This document shows, one piece after another, positions 46,251 through 55,761 of a stretch of DNA of 64,000 nt (position 1 is the first letter of the stretch; every line of letters starts with the position of its first letter). The DNA lies in assembly GCF_020405205.1 (NCBI RefSeq), contig NZ_CP084470.1, positions 62,001 through 126,000 of the forward strand, in the 5' to 3' direction. Below the pieces are notes generated by a model. It had not been told where the DNA came from. It ran no database searches and saw nothing but the letters and a program-made list of their open reading frames with translations. Position numbers and translations under genes: made by a program. This DNA comes from Natrinema salinisoli. GTDB lineage: Archaea; Halobacteriota; Halobacteria; Halobacteriales; Natrialbaceae.

Positions 46251-47689
46251 GATCCATATTCCTCCTGAAGCACGATAGTCCCGCTGTCGTTTCGCACGAT
46301 AACAGTATCACCGGCATTATTCCAGACCGCGCTGCCAGACCCCCAGTAGAGATCACTCGGTGAATCCGTTCCGCTGCCGGTGTGAAGGGTGACCTGTGTG
46401 CCCGGATCGAGCGTAAATCCACTCGGGAACGTATACGTGTGATCTGCATCATCCACTACCGACCAGCTGGTGAGATCGAGCGGTTGATCGCCTGTGTTTT
46501 CGAGGACGATATACTCGTCATTCAGATTGTTGTGATCGTCACCCGAAGCATCCTCGTGGATCGTGGCGATAGATACCGTTCCCTCTTGATCCGTTGGCTC
46601 TGTTGGTTCAGTCGTTGTTCCACCGTCAGTCATGATCGGCGATGCTGTCGACCCATCTATTGGGATGACGAGACGGTTCTGAAGTCCGGTGTCGGCACCA
46701 GGTTCAACTGGGTCTCCATTTCGGAGTTCAAGCGGCGCAGTTGGCGCGTCGTGTTGGGTCGCAACCGTGATCGCAGATCCGTTGCTCGTCAACTGTATGT
46801 TCCCATGCGTTGCCGTCCAGTAGGTCCGAACGGATCGCTGGGAAAACCGCTCGAGGACCTCTTCGTGCGGATGGCCGTATTGAGAGTCGTATCCACTCGA
46901 GATGACAGCGATGCGTGGGTTAGTAACGTCGAGGAACTCGTCTCCCGAACTCGATTGACTCCCGTGATGGCCAGCACCCAAGACACTTGCATTGAGATCA
47001 GCCCCGTATTCGTCGACGAGGAACTGTTCACTGGCTGTCTCGCCATCCCCCGGAAGCAGGAAGTTCGATTGACCGAAGCCGAGGTGAACGACGATACTGT
47101 TCTCGTTTCGATCGCCACTCGCGAGATACCCCTCGGGTGGCGCAAGCACTTGCGCCTCGACTCTTTCGAACGGAATCTGGTCACCGGCACGCGTCTCGTA
47201 CAGCGTCACGTCGTGTTCCTCGATCGCATCCAAATATCCCTGATAGGTCTGGGAAGTCGACGTGATCCCTGGGTCGTACACTGCTCCTACCCCTTCCGTC
47301 TCAAGATAGTCGATGACGGCCGCATGGCCGCCGATGTGATCCGCATCGGCGTGTGTCGTGACGAGGTGGTCGATTCGATCGATGTCGTGTTTCTCGAGAT
47401 AGGCAAGGACATCTTCGCCGTCGTCAGACCAGTCTCCCGTATCGATGAGCATCGTCTCGTTCGTCGGCCCGACAATTAACGTACTCGAGCCCTGACCGAC
47501 ATTGATGAAATTGACCGACAGCGTTCCGTTCGAACTCACCGTTGGTTCGTCCGGTGTTTCACCCGGTGACTCGGGTGTCGGTTCAGTCGTTCCATTTTGG
47601 GTGGTCGTTTCGTCGGTGATAGCACCGCCACACCCTGCCAGGGTGATGAGGACGACCACCGCAAGCACACTGAGGAGCTGACTCCGCAT
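46247..47689 (-). CDS. secreted metallo-beta-lactamase (ComEC-like) lipoprotein with lamin-tail domain
   Basis: A protein of about 480 residues. The N-terminus has a Sec-type signal with a lipobox LITLAGC (Cys20), then a Thr/Glu/Pro-rich linker. A ComEC/Rec2-type metallo-beta-lactamase domain follows (NVGQGSSTLIVGP, IDTGDW, TTHADADHIGGHA, GHHGSQSSSGDEFL). The C-terminal ~110 residues are a lamin-tail-like beta domain (DEYIVLENTGDQPLDLTSW, LDPGTQVTLHTG). It probably acts on DNA or a phosphodiester outside the cell. The ATG at 47689 lies 26 nt after a TATA element. Confidence 0.85.
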   Translation of the reverse strand: MRSQLLSVLAVVVLITLAGCGGAITDETTTQNGTTEPTPESPGETPDEPTVSSNGTLSVNFINVGQGSSTLIVGPTNETMLIDTGDWSDDGEDVLAYLEKHDIDRIDHLVTTHADADHIGGHAAVIDYLETEGVGAVYDPGITSTSQTYQGYLDAIEEHDVTLYETRAGDQIPFERVEAQVLAPPEGYLASGDRNENSIVVHLGFGQSNFLLPGDGETASEQFLVDEYGADLNASVLGAGHHGSQSSSGDEFLDVTNPRIAVISSGYDSQYGHPHEEVLERFSQRSVRTYWTATHGNIQLTSNGSAITVATQHDAPTAPLELRNGDPVEPGADTGLQNRLVIPIDGSTASPIMTDGGTTTEPTEPTDQEGTVSIATIHEDASGDDHNNLNDEYIVLENTGDQPLDLTSWSVVDDADHTYTFPSGFTLDPGTQVTLHTGSGTDSPSDLYWGSGSAVWNNAGDTVIVRNDSGTIVLQEEYGS

Positions 47690-47710
47690 CACGGCCACTA
47701 ACAATATGTA

Positions 47711-47720
47711 GATATATAGA
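47711..47720 (-). promoter_or_regulatory. TATA box of the metallo-beta-lactamase/DUF3006 pair
   Basis: The minus strand reads TCTATATATC centred about 26 nt upstream of the ATG at 47689. It supports that start over the in-frame GTG at 47725. Confidence 0.55.
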
Positions 47721-47934
47721 GGCACTGTCTTTCAATATGATGAGTTCGATGCAGCTAGCCTCTATTGAGTTGCTCTAACCATGGGCGCGAAAATATAAAG
47801 CAAGTAACTAATGGCTGGGATCAGGACCTCGACCGTTTTCCCAAATATTGGAGTCAACATCGAGAATATGAGCTATAATTTTCTCAGTGAATCTGCTGCA
47901 GAGGGATGACATGCCGATGTACGGGACCGACCGG

Positions 47935-48405
47935 TCAGTCGCTCACGTCTGTGAAACAGTTGACCTCAACGGTGACGAAGTCGACGGTTTCGCCGCCTGT
48001 GTTCACCGCGAGGACCCGGTAGCGTCCGTGGAACGGTCGATGGCCAAGAGATTGCTCGTACAGGAGCTGTCCCTCATTGACGCCTCCCTTGTTCGCCATC
48101 AGTCCGGCGTCGTCCGTCGACACTGGTATCGTGTACGCTAGCGTGTCTGCCGAGTCGTACACTTCGAGTCTGTCGATGTCGTTTTCTCGGACATCGTCGA
48201 CGGACAGTGGAACCGCAAGCCTCACGTCACTGTCTTCGACCATCCCGCGTGCGCCGGTGTCGAGAACATCCCCGTCGCCGTGATCGGGGGCGCTCGTTTG
48301 ACAATCGATCGTGTCGGAACCTCCCGATTCCGAGCCGCTACAGCCGGCTATTCCGGTAAGAGCTGCGCTACCGACGGTGGCCAGCAATCCTCGTCTGGAG
48401 GGCAT
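47935..48405 (-). CDS. hypothetical Tat lipoprotein
   Basis: A secreted protein of about 156 residues. MPSRRGLL gives a twin-arginine motif (Arg4-Arg5), and the lipobox GIAGC places the lipidated Cys at 22. The mature protein is a small acidic beta-rich domain with two Cys (CQTSAP near the start, NCFTDVSD at the end) that may form a disulfide. No known domain was recognised. The ATG at 48405 matches the signal start; the upstream in-frame codon at 48420 would put extra residues before the Arg pair. Confidence 0.75.
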   Translation of the reverse strand: MPSRRGLLATVGSAALTGIAGCSGSESGGSDTIDCQTSAPDHGDGDVLDTGARGMVEDSDVRLAVPLSVDDVRENDIDRLEVYDSADTLAYTIPVSTDDAGLMANKGGVNEGQLLYEQSLGHRPFHGRYRVLAVNTGGETVDFVTVEVNCFTDVSD

Positions 48406-48820
48406 GCAACAAAATTCCAACCTGTTACAAAATCTCTTTCGATTCTGCTCACTGACAATAATTGATACAGACCAATAGCGTATGCCTGCGTATTCAGGCG
48501 CAGGTCAAGCGATGGGCACTGTTCGACACCTGCTGTCAGTAGCTTGGCCGGATTTCTTCCGTAATTATTTTTTAGTGATACGATGTAATATAAAGTGCAA
48601 CGAATACCGTGAGATGCCGTCCCTGAACAGACAAGGGGTGGTGAGGAACGCGGTCTGTTCCTCACACGGCGATGACATGGTATTCGATGGGGCCTTATTG
48701 ACCGGGCCACAGCCCTATATTGGGGAGGAAACGAGAGTTTCTCCGGTATGCTGCCGGTTCCCCATGAGTGCGGGTTGGAACCTCAAACGTCACACTCGAC
48801 GGAAATCCCATGGTAGGATT
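48406..48820. other. intergenic, no gene recognised
   Basis: About 415 nt between the Tat lipoprotein and a TnpB-type end. An open frame at 48482-48889 runs through the hairpin into the methyltransferase relic and is not credible. The stretch 48560-48600 is AT-rich. Confidence 0.45.
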
Positions 48821-48840
48821 CCACGTCCTTCAGGGCGTGG
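48821..48840 (-). repeat. TnpB-type end hairpin at the break of a methyltransferase gene
   Basis: CCACGTCCTTCAGGGCGTGG between GGATT and AGGAGGTCAAT. The flanks match those of 43478-43497 (ATTGAC...CTCC, GGAATCC) on the minus strand. No tnpB remains. Confidence 0.65.
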
Positions 48841-48846
48841 AGGAGG

Positions 48847-49125
48847 TCAATTGCATAGCGTCTCCTTCGAGAAGCGTGTTTTGGATTGAGTTTGACTGCC
48901 AGCGACAAAGGTGTCCATTCCCCACCTGCTACTGAGGTCGAGCAGTACCTCGCCTGGTTCGTGCTCGGCCAGGTCGAAGTAGTAGTCAACACCCGCGAAC
49001 GAGTCGATCACCGCATCGGGAACGTATTCGAGCTCGTCGGTGCCGTAGCCGAGACGGACTGCGAGATCGCGGCCTGTCTCGAAGTGGAGCTCCGTGTCAG
49101 CGGACTCAGTGACGTCCCGGTACAT
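48847..49125 (-). pseudogene. 5' fragment of an ArsM-like SAM methyltransferase gene
   Basis: The first ~72 codons read FETGRDLAVRLGYGTDELEYVP, SFAGVDYYFDLAEHEPGEVLLDLSSRWGMDTFVA. This is the start of an arsenite-methyltransferase-like protein up to the SAM motif I, where DLGSGSG is expected and DLSSRWG is found. The remaining ~150 residues are missing; the frame runs into the TnpB-type end at 48821-48852. Insertion and later loss of an element is the simplest explanation. Confidence 0.65.
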
Positions 49126-49185
49126 CGACTTACTCTCACCCCCGAGTTTATTCGCGGCGAGTCATTTGCTATCGGTGGTCTCCAG

Positions 49186-49791
49186 TTAGTCGTCGCTTGC
49201 CACCTCTGCGGGCGTGTTGATGGTCACATCGACGTCCTGATTGAGGGAGACGAATGTGTAGACGGGTGCCCGCCGGGCCCATTCGTCGATCAGATCTCGA
49301 TCGAGATCTTCGCCGTCGATCTCGACTTCGGCGGTGAGGTTCTCGAAGACCGAGTCGGCTTCTTTGAGTGCCTCGAGACTGAAGAGAACTGCCGGATCGA
49401 AATCAGTCCGGACGCGCGTTTGGAGGTGTTCGATATCCACACCGTTCGCAGCGGCGTTGATGGTGATACCGACGTTGATACAGGCGGCCAGCGCCGACAG
49501 CGCCGCCTCTATCGGTTCGAGCCGGTCGGTCCCGCCGACCCACCCGCCGGCGTCTAATACTTCCTTCCATGCGCCGTAGGGAATCGTGTATTCGCGCGTC
49601 TCGCGATGGATCGTCTCGCCCCCGAGTTCGTAGCTATCGACTTTCGCTAGGCTGTGCGCGGCTGTCCCCTCGTAGGTCGCGGACGCCCCGAGGCCAAACT
49701 GGACGGCGTCGGGATTCTCTGCTGCGTGTGCGGCGAACCCTTCGAGTGTTTCGAGGTCGATACCGTGCAATAGTTGTCGTTCGTCAGTCAT
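49186..49791 (-). CDS. OsmC-family protein
   Basis: A protein of 201 residues of the OsmC/Ohr fold. The helix with LEPIEAALSALAACINVGITINAA carries the conserved Cys, and VEIDGEDLDRDL and the C-terminal VDVTINTPAEV strands follow. Members reduce organic peroxides or have unknown thiol chemistry. The second resolving Cys typical of Ohr is not evident, so it is closer to the OsmC/YhfA side. It is monocistronic, upstream of the methyltransferase fragment on the same strand. Confidence 0.85.
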   Translation of the reverse strand: MTDERQLLHGIDLETLEGFAAHAAENPDAVQFGLGASATYEGTAAHSLAKVDSYELGGETIHRETREYTIPYGAWKEVLDAGGWVGGTDRLEPIEAALSALAACINVGITINAAANGVDIEHLQTRVRTDFDPAVLFSLEALKEADSVFENLTAEVEIDGEDLDRDLIDEWARRAPVYTFVSLNQDVDVTINTPAEVASDD

Positions 49792-50040
49792 TGTTTGTTT
49801 CTCACTCCGGTTAGAGCAATTTTCGTGTCCCTATCCGGCAAGGGACATTACGAAGTTGAACGTATTGTAGCTATTTCGTGGTAATTCGGCAGTTCCTGTC
49901 GTTACTGCGTCCACTGCAAAAGAACCAACAACTGCAGTCTGGCACCCGTTGAATCCGATCACACTAAGTTAGCCATTAGGGCTCAAACTCCTGCGAAAAG
50001 CGATCGGAACGTAATCGGTCAGAGTGTGTCGCTGGAGCCC

Positions 50041-50847
50041 TCACTCGACACTCTGTTGCAGTTCGACGGGGCGTGCACCCGCCCTGTAGGTTTCGTAGAC
50101 GGACTTCGCCCACTCGCGGACCGCCGGCGCGTCGGTATCGATTAACGCATGTACCGTTCCACTGTTCTTCTCGTAACAACTGATCGTAACGCTGTCGTCG
50201 AGCAGGCCAATTCCGTAGAGAGGGAGGTCATCGTGCTCTAGAACCGTGAAATTATCCTGTTGTATCATCTCCGAACTGCGATCCGGGTATGTCGAAATAA
50301 AGTACATGTGACATTCCGGTCGGTCGATCAACGTCATGTCTACGCCCTCGTCAATCAGTTGGTAGAGCACGTCGAAACACAAATCCATCAGCGCAACTTC
50401 TGGGCGAAGAAATCGCAGGGTGGTCGTCTCCCGGAGAAGCAACTCGAATCGCTTCACCGGACGATACGGAGCGTCGGGTTCGGCGACAGTTATGGTCAGT
50501 TCTGACCACATCTCAACCGGAAACTCGCTGATTGCGTCGGGGAGCCAGTGCCAGACATGACGCAACTTTCGCTCGGTTTCGACTCGTTCGATCAAGTCCT
50601 CCATCCCGGATGCGATAGCCTCTCCCAGTCGTGTCGCTACGTACTGGTATCCGTCTTTGCGGATCCAGAACCGGTCGTCGAATTCGTCCAGCGTCCGACG
50701 AATCGTAGAAGACGAAACCCCAGCCAACTCGCAAAGTTCGGAGCGGCTCCGGGGGCGCTTCGTCAGTGCGACGAGCGTCGGGACGCGATGCTCAGCCCGC
50801 GCGAGATACGCTATGTCGACGATCGGCGAGTCCTTATTATGTACCAT
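50041..50847 (-). CDS. HTH transcriptional regulator with FilR1-like middle domain
   Basis: A regulator of about 268 residues. The N-terminal winged helix is VPTLVALTKRPRSRSELCELAGVSSSTIRRTLDEF, followed by a helical linker (ERVETERKLRHVWHWLP) and a C-terminal sensor domain of the FilR1/PF08350 type (VDMTLIDRPECHMYFI, FTVLEHDDLPLYGIGLLDDSVTISCYEK). Such proteins are frequent haloarchaeal regulators with unknown ligands. The frame starts at 50862, but the ATG at 50847 has the better N-terminus; both are possible. Confidence 0.8.
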   Translation of the reverse strand: MVHNKDSPIVDIAYLARAEHRVPTLVALTKRPRSRSELCELAGVSSSTIRRTLDEFDDRFWIRKDGYQYVATRLGEAIASGMEDLIERVETERKLRHVWHWLPDAISEFPVEMWSELTITVAEPDAPYRPVKRFELLLRETTTLRFLRPEVALMDLCFDVLYQLIDEGVDMTLIDRPECHMYFISTYPDRSSEMIQQDNFTVLEHDDLPLYGIGLLDDSVTISCYEKNSGTVHALIDTDAPAVREWAKSVYETYRAGARPVELQQSVE

Positions 50848-50953
50848 GTTACCATTCTCCAACGATAGAGGTACGATAAGGAACGTAAAAACGATTATGT
50901 CATCTCATGCGACTACCGTCAGTTTCTGACAGAGTCCTTGGTGCTCAGTTCGT

Positions 50954-51157
50954 ATCTTTACTTACAGTAAGTACTACTCGCAAATTCCGTCCTCGAGGAC
51001 AGCGATAAGTACAAACGAAGGTGTCACCGTGGATTCCATCTATTTCTTCGATATCTGTCAGAAACGACGTGCGGAATATAGAGAATGAGTTCAGCACGGC
51101 GGGTTCGTTTGTTTCATGCCGTGGCTACTGAACCAGCCGTTCTCCAGACAAAAACGC
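50954..51157 (+). repeat. cassette repeat A (degenerate left arm, clear right arm)
   Basis: The left arm is recognisable as TACTTACAGTAAGTACTACTCGCAAATTCCGTC. The right arm starts TGCGGAATATAGAG (51070) and continues AATGAGTTCAGCACGG, TTCGTTTGTTTCA and GAACCAGCCGTTC. It precedes the histidine kinase start by 56 nt. Here the left arm no longer ends in a clear TATTCAGCA. Confidence 0.7.
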
Positions 51158-51212
51158 AAACTCTTGGATGATCGGCGAGTGGCTTAAGTTGGATGCTGAT
51201 CATAAATAGGTA

Positions 51213-54200
51213 ATGAGTACACGAGCGGGCTGCCCCGACGAGGAATTTTGGGGTGACGTCGACGACGACGAGGCACTCCATCGGTATCGGACACTCGTCA
51301 ACACGATCGACGACGGGGTATATCAGCTCGATTCGGATGGACACTTCGTTGCGGTCAACGACGTGATCGTTGAGACAACAGGGTATTCTCGCGAGGAACT
51401 CCTCGGTGAGCATGTCTCACTTGTTCTCACTGATGCCGTTATCGAACGCATCGAGCGCGAAATCAAGAATCAGGTCGAGACTGAAGATGAGGACATTGCT
51501 ACCTTCGAATTCGGTGTCCACACTGCCGATGGAAACGTGGTTCCCTGCGAATTACGGATCAACCTGCTGCTCACCGAGGGGGAGCTTCAGGGAACGATCG
51601 GTGTCGTACGAGATGTCTCCGAACAAAAGCAGCGGCTGAAAACGATCGAGTCAGCACAAGCGTCGTACGATTCGATGACGAGCGTTCTTGACGAAGCAAA
51701 TATCGGCGTCTTCGTTCTCGACGACGAGTTCGAGGTCGCGTGGGCCGACGAGACGATCGAACGGTATTTCGGCCTCGATCGGGACGACCTCATCGGCCGC
51801 GACAAACGACAGGTCGTACACGAACTCGTCGCGGACACAGTCGACGATCCAGACAGATTTGTAGAGACGGTCTTGGCGACATACGACGACAATAGCAACA
51901 TCGGGGAGTTCGAGTTCCGCATCACAGCGGGCGACGACCGTGAGGAACGCTGGCTCGAGCACCGGAGCAAACCGATCGAATCGGGTGAACACGCCGGCGG
52001 TTGGATCGAACTCTACTACGATATCACGGATCGAAAGCGATCGGAGGATGCCCGCCATGAAACCGAAGAGCAGTTTCAGTCGCTGGTCGACGCCGTTGAG
52101 GAAGATGCAATCTTTCGACTCGATGCGGAGGGTCACGTCGTCAGCTGGAACGAAGGGGCGAAAGCGATCAAGGGATACGACTCTGAGGAGGTCCTCGGCG
52201 AACACTTTTCGAGGTTCTACACCGAGGAGGATCGTGCAGCGGGCGTCCCCGAACGGAATCTCGAACGGGCCGCCGAAGCGGGATCCATCGAAGATGAAGG
52301 CTGGCGCGTCAGAAAGGACGGCACACGCTTCTGGGCAAACGTGACGATTACAGCGGTCCGCGACGAGAAAGGAATCACCCAAGGATACCTGAAAATCACC
52401 CGCGATATGACTGATCGGCACGAGCGCGAGCAGGAACTCAAGAGCGAACTCCAGCGGGTGTTCGGTCGAATCTCCGATGCATTCTACGCAGTCGACGAAG
52501 AGTATCGATTCACCCACGTCAACGAACGCGCCGAGCAACTCCTCGAGCACTCCGAAGGGGAGCTGCTCGGCAAAAACATCTGGGAAGCGTTCCCTACTAT
52601 CGATCGGATGGACGACGTTCGGGACGCCTTCGAAACGGCAATGAACTCACAGGAGTCGACCAGTCTCGAGTTCTACAACGACAACCTCGAGTTCTGGGTC
52701 GAGGCGAATCTCTATCCCTCCGAGTCTGGTATCTCAGTCTACTTCCGAGACGTTTCCGAACGGAAAGAACGCGAGCGGGAGTTAGAGCGGTACGAACGGA
52801 CTATCGAAACGGTCTGGGACGGCGTGGTGACGCTCGACAGTGATAATCGGTTCGTGATGGTCAACGACGCGTTCTGTGAGATGAGCGGCTACGATCGCGA
52901 GGAGCTGCTCGGGGAACGCGTCACGCTCATCCACGACGAGGACGTTAACAAACGAGCCGAAGAGTTGAATGAAGACGTCCTCGCGGGCGAAATGGAGTAC
53001 GCCACGATCGAATTCGACCTCGAGACCGCGGGCGGTGACCGCGTTCCGGTCGAGGGACGATTCGGCCCAAACGAGGCCAGTGGCGGATCGATCGGTCGAG
53101 CAAGTGTCGTCCGCGACATCTCCGAGCGGAAAGAGCGCGAGCGGGAACTGGCGAAGTACGAGAAGATCGTCGAAACCGCCAACGACGGAATCTACACGGT
53201 CGACGAGGACGGGCGTTTTACGATGGTCAACGACGCGTACACCGATCTGACCGGGTACTCCCAGGAGGAACTGCTTGGATCGCACGTCTCACTCGTCGTC
53301 GACGAGGATACGATCGAACGGGCAACATCCTTGGAGAAGGCGATCGCGGAGGGGAGCACCGACAAATCGATGATAGAAGCGACAGTACGGACGGCAGACG
53401 GCGGTCGCATTCCCGCGGAGGCGACGTTCGCTATGTTGCCCGGCGACAGAACCGAACGAATCGGCATCGCGCGTGACATCAGCGAACGGAAAGAGCGCGA
53501 GCGTGCGCTCGAGGAATCCGAACGGCGCTACCGGACGCTCGTCGAGAACTTCCCGAACGGCGCAGTCGGCCTCTACGACGAGGATCTGACCTACAACGTC
53601 GTCGGTGGTGAACTCCTCGACGGCCTCGGCTTTTCCCCGGACGAGATCGTCGACACGACGATTTACGGGCGTTATCCCGACGAACTCGTCGACCGTATCG
53701 AACCGAACTTCCGCGCCGTCTTCGACGGCGAATCGAATTCGTTCGACATCGATCTCGATGAACACACCCTGTTAGCGCATACGCTTCCTGTCCGGAATGC
53801 CGACGACGAGATTTACGCCGGGATGCTCGTCGTCCAAGACGTTACCGAACTTCGAGAGTACCAACGCCAGCTCGAGGAGTCGAACGAACGGTTAGAGCAG
53901 TTCGCCTACGCCGCTTCCCACGACCTCCAGGAGCCACTGCGAATGGTGACGAGCTACCTCCAGTTGATCGAGAATCAGTACGGCGATGCGCTTGACGAGG
54001 ACGGCGAAGAGTTCATCGAATTCGCCGTCGACGGCGCCGAGCGGATGCGCCAGATGATCGACGGGCTGCTCGAATACTCGCGCATCGAAACGCGTGGCGA
54101 TCCGTTCGAACCGGTCGACCTCGACGACGTCCTCGATGACGTTCGCGAAGATCTCCAAATACGGATCGACAAGAGTAACGCCGAGATCACAACCGACGAT

Positions 54201-54557
54201 CTCCCACGCGTAGATGGCGACGACAGCCAGTTACGCCAGGTCTTCCAGAACCTGCTGAGTAATGCGATCGAGTACAGCGGGGACGAACCGCCGCAGGTCG
54301 ATATTTCTGCCACGCGTGATGGCGAACAATGGATCATTTCAGTGCAGGACAATGGTATTGGGATTGATCCAAATGAACAGGAGCGTATCTTTGAGGTGTT
54401 CCAACGACTGCATACACACGAGGAACACTCGGGGACGGGCATCGGTCTCGCGCTGTCCCGTCGGATCGTCGAGCGCCACGGCGGCGAGATCTGGGTCGAC
54501 TCCGAACCTGACGAGGGATCGACGTTCTCGTTTACCCTTCCGGCTGTCGATACCTAA
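51213..54557 (+). CDS. multi-PAS sensor histidine kinase
   Basis: A soluble kinase of 1,114 residues with about seven PAS domains (roughly 21-135, 145-265, 280-400, 405-520, 525-640, 645-765, 770-880), a HisKA domain (SHDLQEPLRMV, phospho-His near 898) and a HATPase domain (QNLLSNAIEYS, VQDNGIGIDP, HSGTGIGLALSRRIVERHGG). No membrane helix is visible, so it probably senses a cytoplasmic redox, light or small-molecule cue. PAS5 and PAS6 are near duplicates, each preceded by an ERKERERELxxYE linker. No response regulator is adjacent. It lies in a cassette bounded by repeats at 51070 and 54632. Confidence 0.95.
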   Translation: MSTRAGCPDEEFWGDVDDDEALHRYRTLVNTIDDGVYQLDSDGHFVAVNDVIVETTGYSREELLGEHVSLVLTDAVIERIEREIKNQVETEDEDIATFEFGVHTADGNVVPCELRINLLLTEGELQGTIGVVRDVSEQKQRLKTIESAQASYDSMTSVLDEANIGVFVLDDEFEVAWADETIERYFGLDRDDLIGRDKRQVVHELVADTVDDPDRFVETVLATYDDNSNIGEFEFRITAGDDREERWLEHRSKPIESGEHAGGWIELYYDITDRKRSEDARHETEEQFQSLVDAVEEDAIFRLDAEGHVVSWNEGAKAIKGYDSEEVLGEHFSRFYTEEDRAAGVPERNLERAAEAGSIEDEGWRVRKDGTRFWANVTITAVRDEKGITQGYLKITRDMTDRHEREQELKSELQRVFGRISDAFYAVDEEYRFTHVNERAEQLLEHSEGELLGKNIWEAFPTIDRMDDVRDAFETAMNSQESTSLEFYNDNLEFWVEANLYPSESGISVYFRDVSERKERERELERYERTIETVWDGVVTLDSDNRFVMVNDAFCEMSGYDREELLGERVTLIHDEDVNKRAEELNEDVLAGEMEYATIEFDLETAGGDRVPVEGRFGPNEASGGSIGRASVVRDISERKERERELAKYEKIVETANDGIYTVDEDGRFTMVNDAYTDLTGYSQEELLGSHVSLVVDEDTIERATSLEKAIAEGSTDKSMIEATVRTADGGRIPAEATFAMLPGDRTERIGIARDISERKERERALEESERRYRTLVENFPNGAVGLYDEDLTYNVVGGELLDGLGFSPDEIVDTTIYGRYPDELVDRIEPNFRAVFDGESNSFDIDLDEHTLLAHTLPVRNADDEIYAGMLVVQDVTELREYQRQLEESNERLEQFAYAASHDLQEPLRMVTSYLQLIENQYGDALDEDGEEFIEFAVDGAERMRQMIDGLLEYSRIETRGDPFEPVDLDDVLDDVREDLQIRIDKSNAEITTDDLPRVDGDDSQLRQVFQNLLSNAIEYSGDEPPQVDISATRDGEQWIISVQDNGIGIDPNEQERIFEVFQRLHTHEEHSGTGIGLALSRRIVERHGGEIWVDSEPDEGSTFSFTLPAVDT

Positions 54558-54610
54558 ATGGCCTGTGTCGACGTCGCCACCCCTTGTTACTGTATAGTCA
54601 GAGAGTTCTG

Positions 54611-54632
54611 CATTCGCGCTCTATATTCAGCA
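54611..54632 (+). repeat. cassette repeat left-arm end after the kinase
   Basis: CATTCGCGCTCTATATTCAGCA is the last 22 nt of a left arm. Its terminal CTCTATATTCAGCA is the exact inverse of the TGCGGAATATAGAG type at 51070 except for one base, closing a 3,563-nt kinase cassette. Confidence 0.65.
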
Positions 54633-54686
54633 GACGATTTTTGGCATAATTCGGACAGACCGATAGCCACTTCGGTAACGGCTTTC

Positions 54687-54887
54687 CCTGTACTGAACGA
54701 TCACCAGCTCCGCAAATCATGCCAGAGCTCGTGCAACATTCGCGCGTTCTATCCAGCAGCGGCTGCTCATTCTACGCGAACACTGTCAGAAACGGCGTGC
54801 TGACTACAGAGGATGAGTTCAGCACGACGATCCCGTTCGTTTCACGCCCAATCTAACGAACTAGCCGTTCCGTAGATATGCGTATTG
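54687..54887 (+). repeat. cassette repeat B (full copy)
   Basis: The left arm CCTGTACTGAACGATCACCA... ends CGTTCTATCCAGCA (54758). A spacer of 39 nt follows, then the right arm TGCTGACTACAGAGGATGAG (from 54798), TTCAGCACGACGATCC, and CTAGCCGTTCCGTAGATATG. The gene of paralogue 2 starts 51 nt later. The spacer begins GCGGCTGCTCATTCTA, nearly the same as in copy F. Confidence 0.85.
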
Positions 54888-54937
54888 AACACTGAGTTCC
54901 ACAAAGCACTTACCTTCAATCGGATGATTGTTTTTTA

Positions 54938-55693
54938 ATGAAGTCTAGAACTCTTCTGATAGCGTCATTTATCGTCACGGTTCTCCTCACAGGTGCGATC
55001 TTCTATCCCGGTGCCCTTACAGAACCATATGGTCCTGATGAGTATGATCAAATGACTTATTCGGTTGTACATGAATCGACAGAGGCGTTTAATAAAACTG
55101 TACGTGAGAAGTCTCTTAATACGGAGGCAGCTATCCCTGTAGAAGAACTATCTGAGAACCAACAAAGAGCATTTCAGGAAGCGAAAGACCAACCACAAGA
55201 ACCACAAGAGTTCGGAGATAATACCCCTGGGCGACAATATTTAGAGATACGAACCTGTGATCCCGCGCTTATCCTCTGCGATGAATATAGAGAACTTCCA
55301 AACCCATCCAATTCTGGCAGTGAACATACTCTGATAGAAGATTCTGATGGAGAACAATATCTCGTAGAAGCACGCTCATTTAATACGGCAGGTGCAAGTT
55401 GGAATGGAGTTTCCCGTACAATTGAGCAGGGTGCCAGATTGTTGATTCTTAGTCCATATGTTCTCTTCCTTTCTTATCGAACGTGGACATCCACCCCACC
55501 TGCCCCAACACGCACCTCAGTAGGATACGGAGCTACTCTCCTCACCATAGTGCTTGGATATCCGTATCTCCTGATGTTCACAGATATCTCATTTTCGTCG
55601 CGGCATATTCCTGCCCTACTCGCGATAACATGGTGTGTAATACTCATTGAGGTGTGGCGGGGACGTACCGGAACTCAAGCAAAGTCAGGGTAA
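54938..55693 (+). CDS. cassette membrane protein, paralogue 2
   Basis: A 251-residue protein with an N-terminal helix (IASFIVTVLLTGAIF), an external region and three C-terminal helices. It shares with paralogue 1 the P-V-E-E-L-SENQQRAFQEAK block, the paired cysteines CDPALILCDEY, the IEDSDGEQYLVE strand, SPYVLFLSYR and VGYGATLLTIVLGYPYLLMFTDIS. The start to right-arm distance (140 nt) equals that of paralogue 1 (141 nt), so gene and repeat appear to have duplicated as a unit. No function is known; the external Cys pair suggests a disulfide. Confidence 0.8.
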   Translation: MKSRTLLIASFIVTVLLTGAIFYPGALTEPYGPDEYDQMTYSVVHESTEAFNKTVREKSLNTEAAIPVEELSENQQRAFQEAKDQPQEPQEFGDNTPGRQYLEIRTCDPALILCDEYRELPNPSNSGSEHTLIEDSDGEQYLVEARSFNTAGASWNGVSRTIEQGARLLILSPYVLFLSYRTWTSTPPAPTRTSVGYGATLLTIVLGYPYLLMFTDISFSSRHIPALLAITWCVILIEVWRGRTGTQAKSG

Positions 55694-55761
55694 ATCTACA
55701 ATGACAACATGGGAGAAGTCCTGTTTCACGGATAGCACTCTTTTACACGCTCAGTGTTCTC

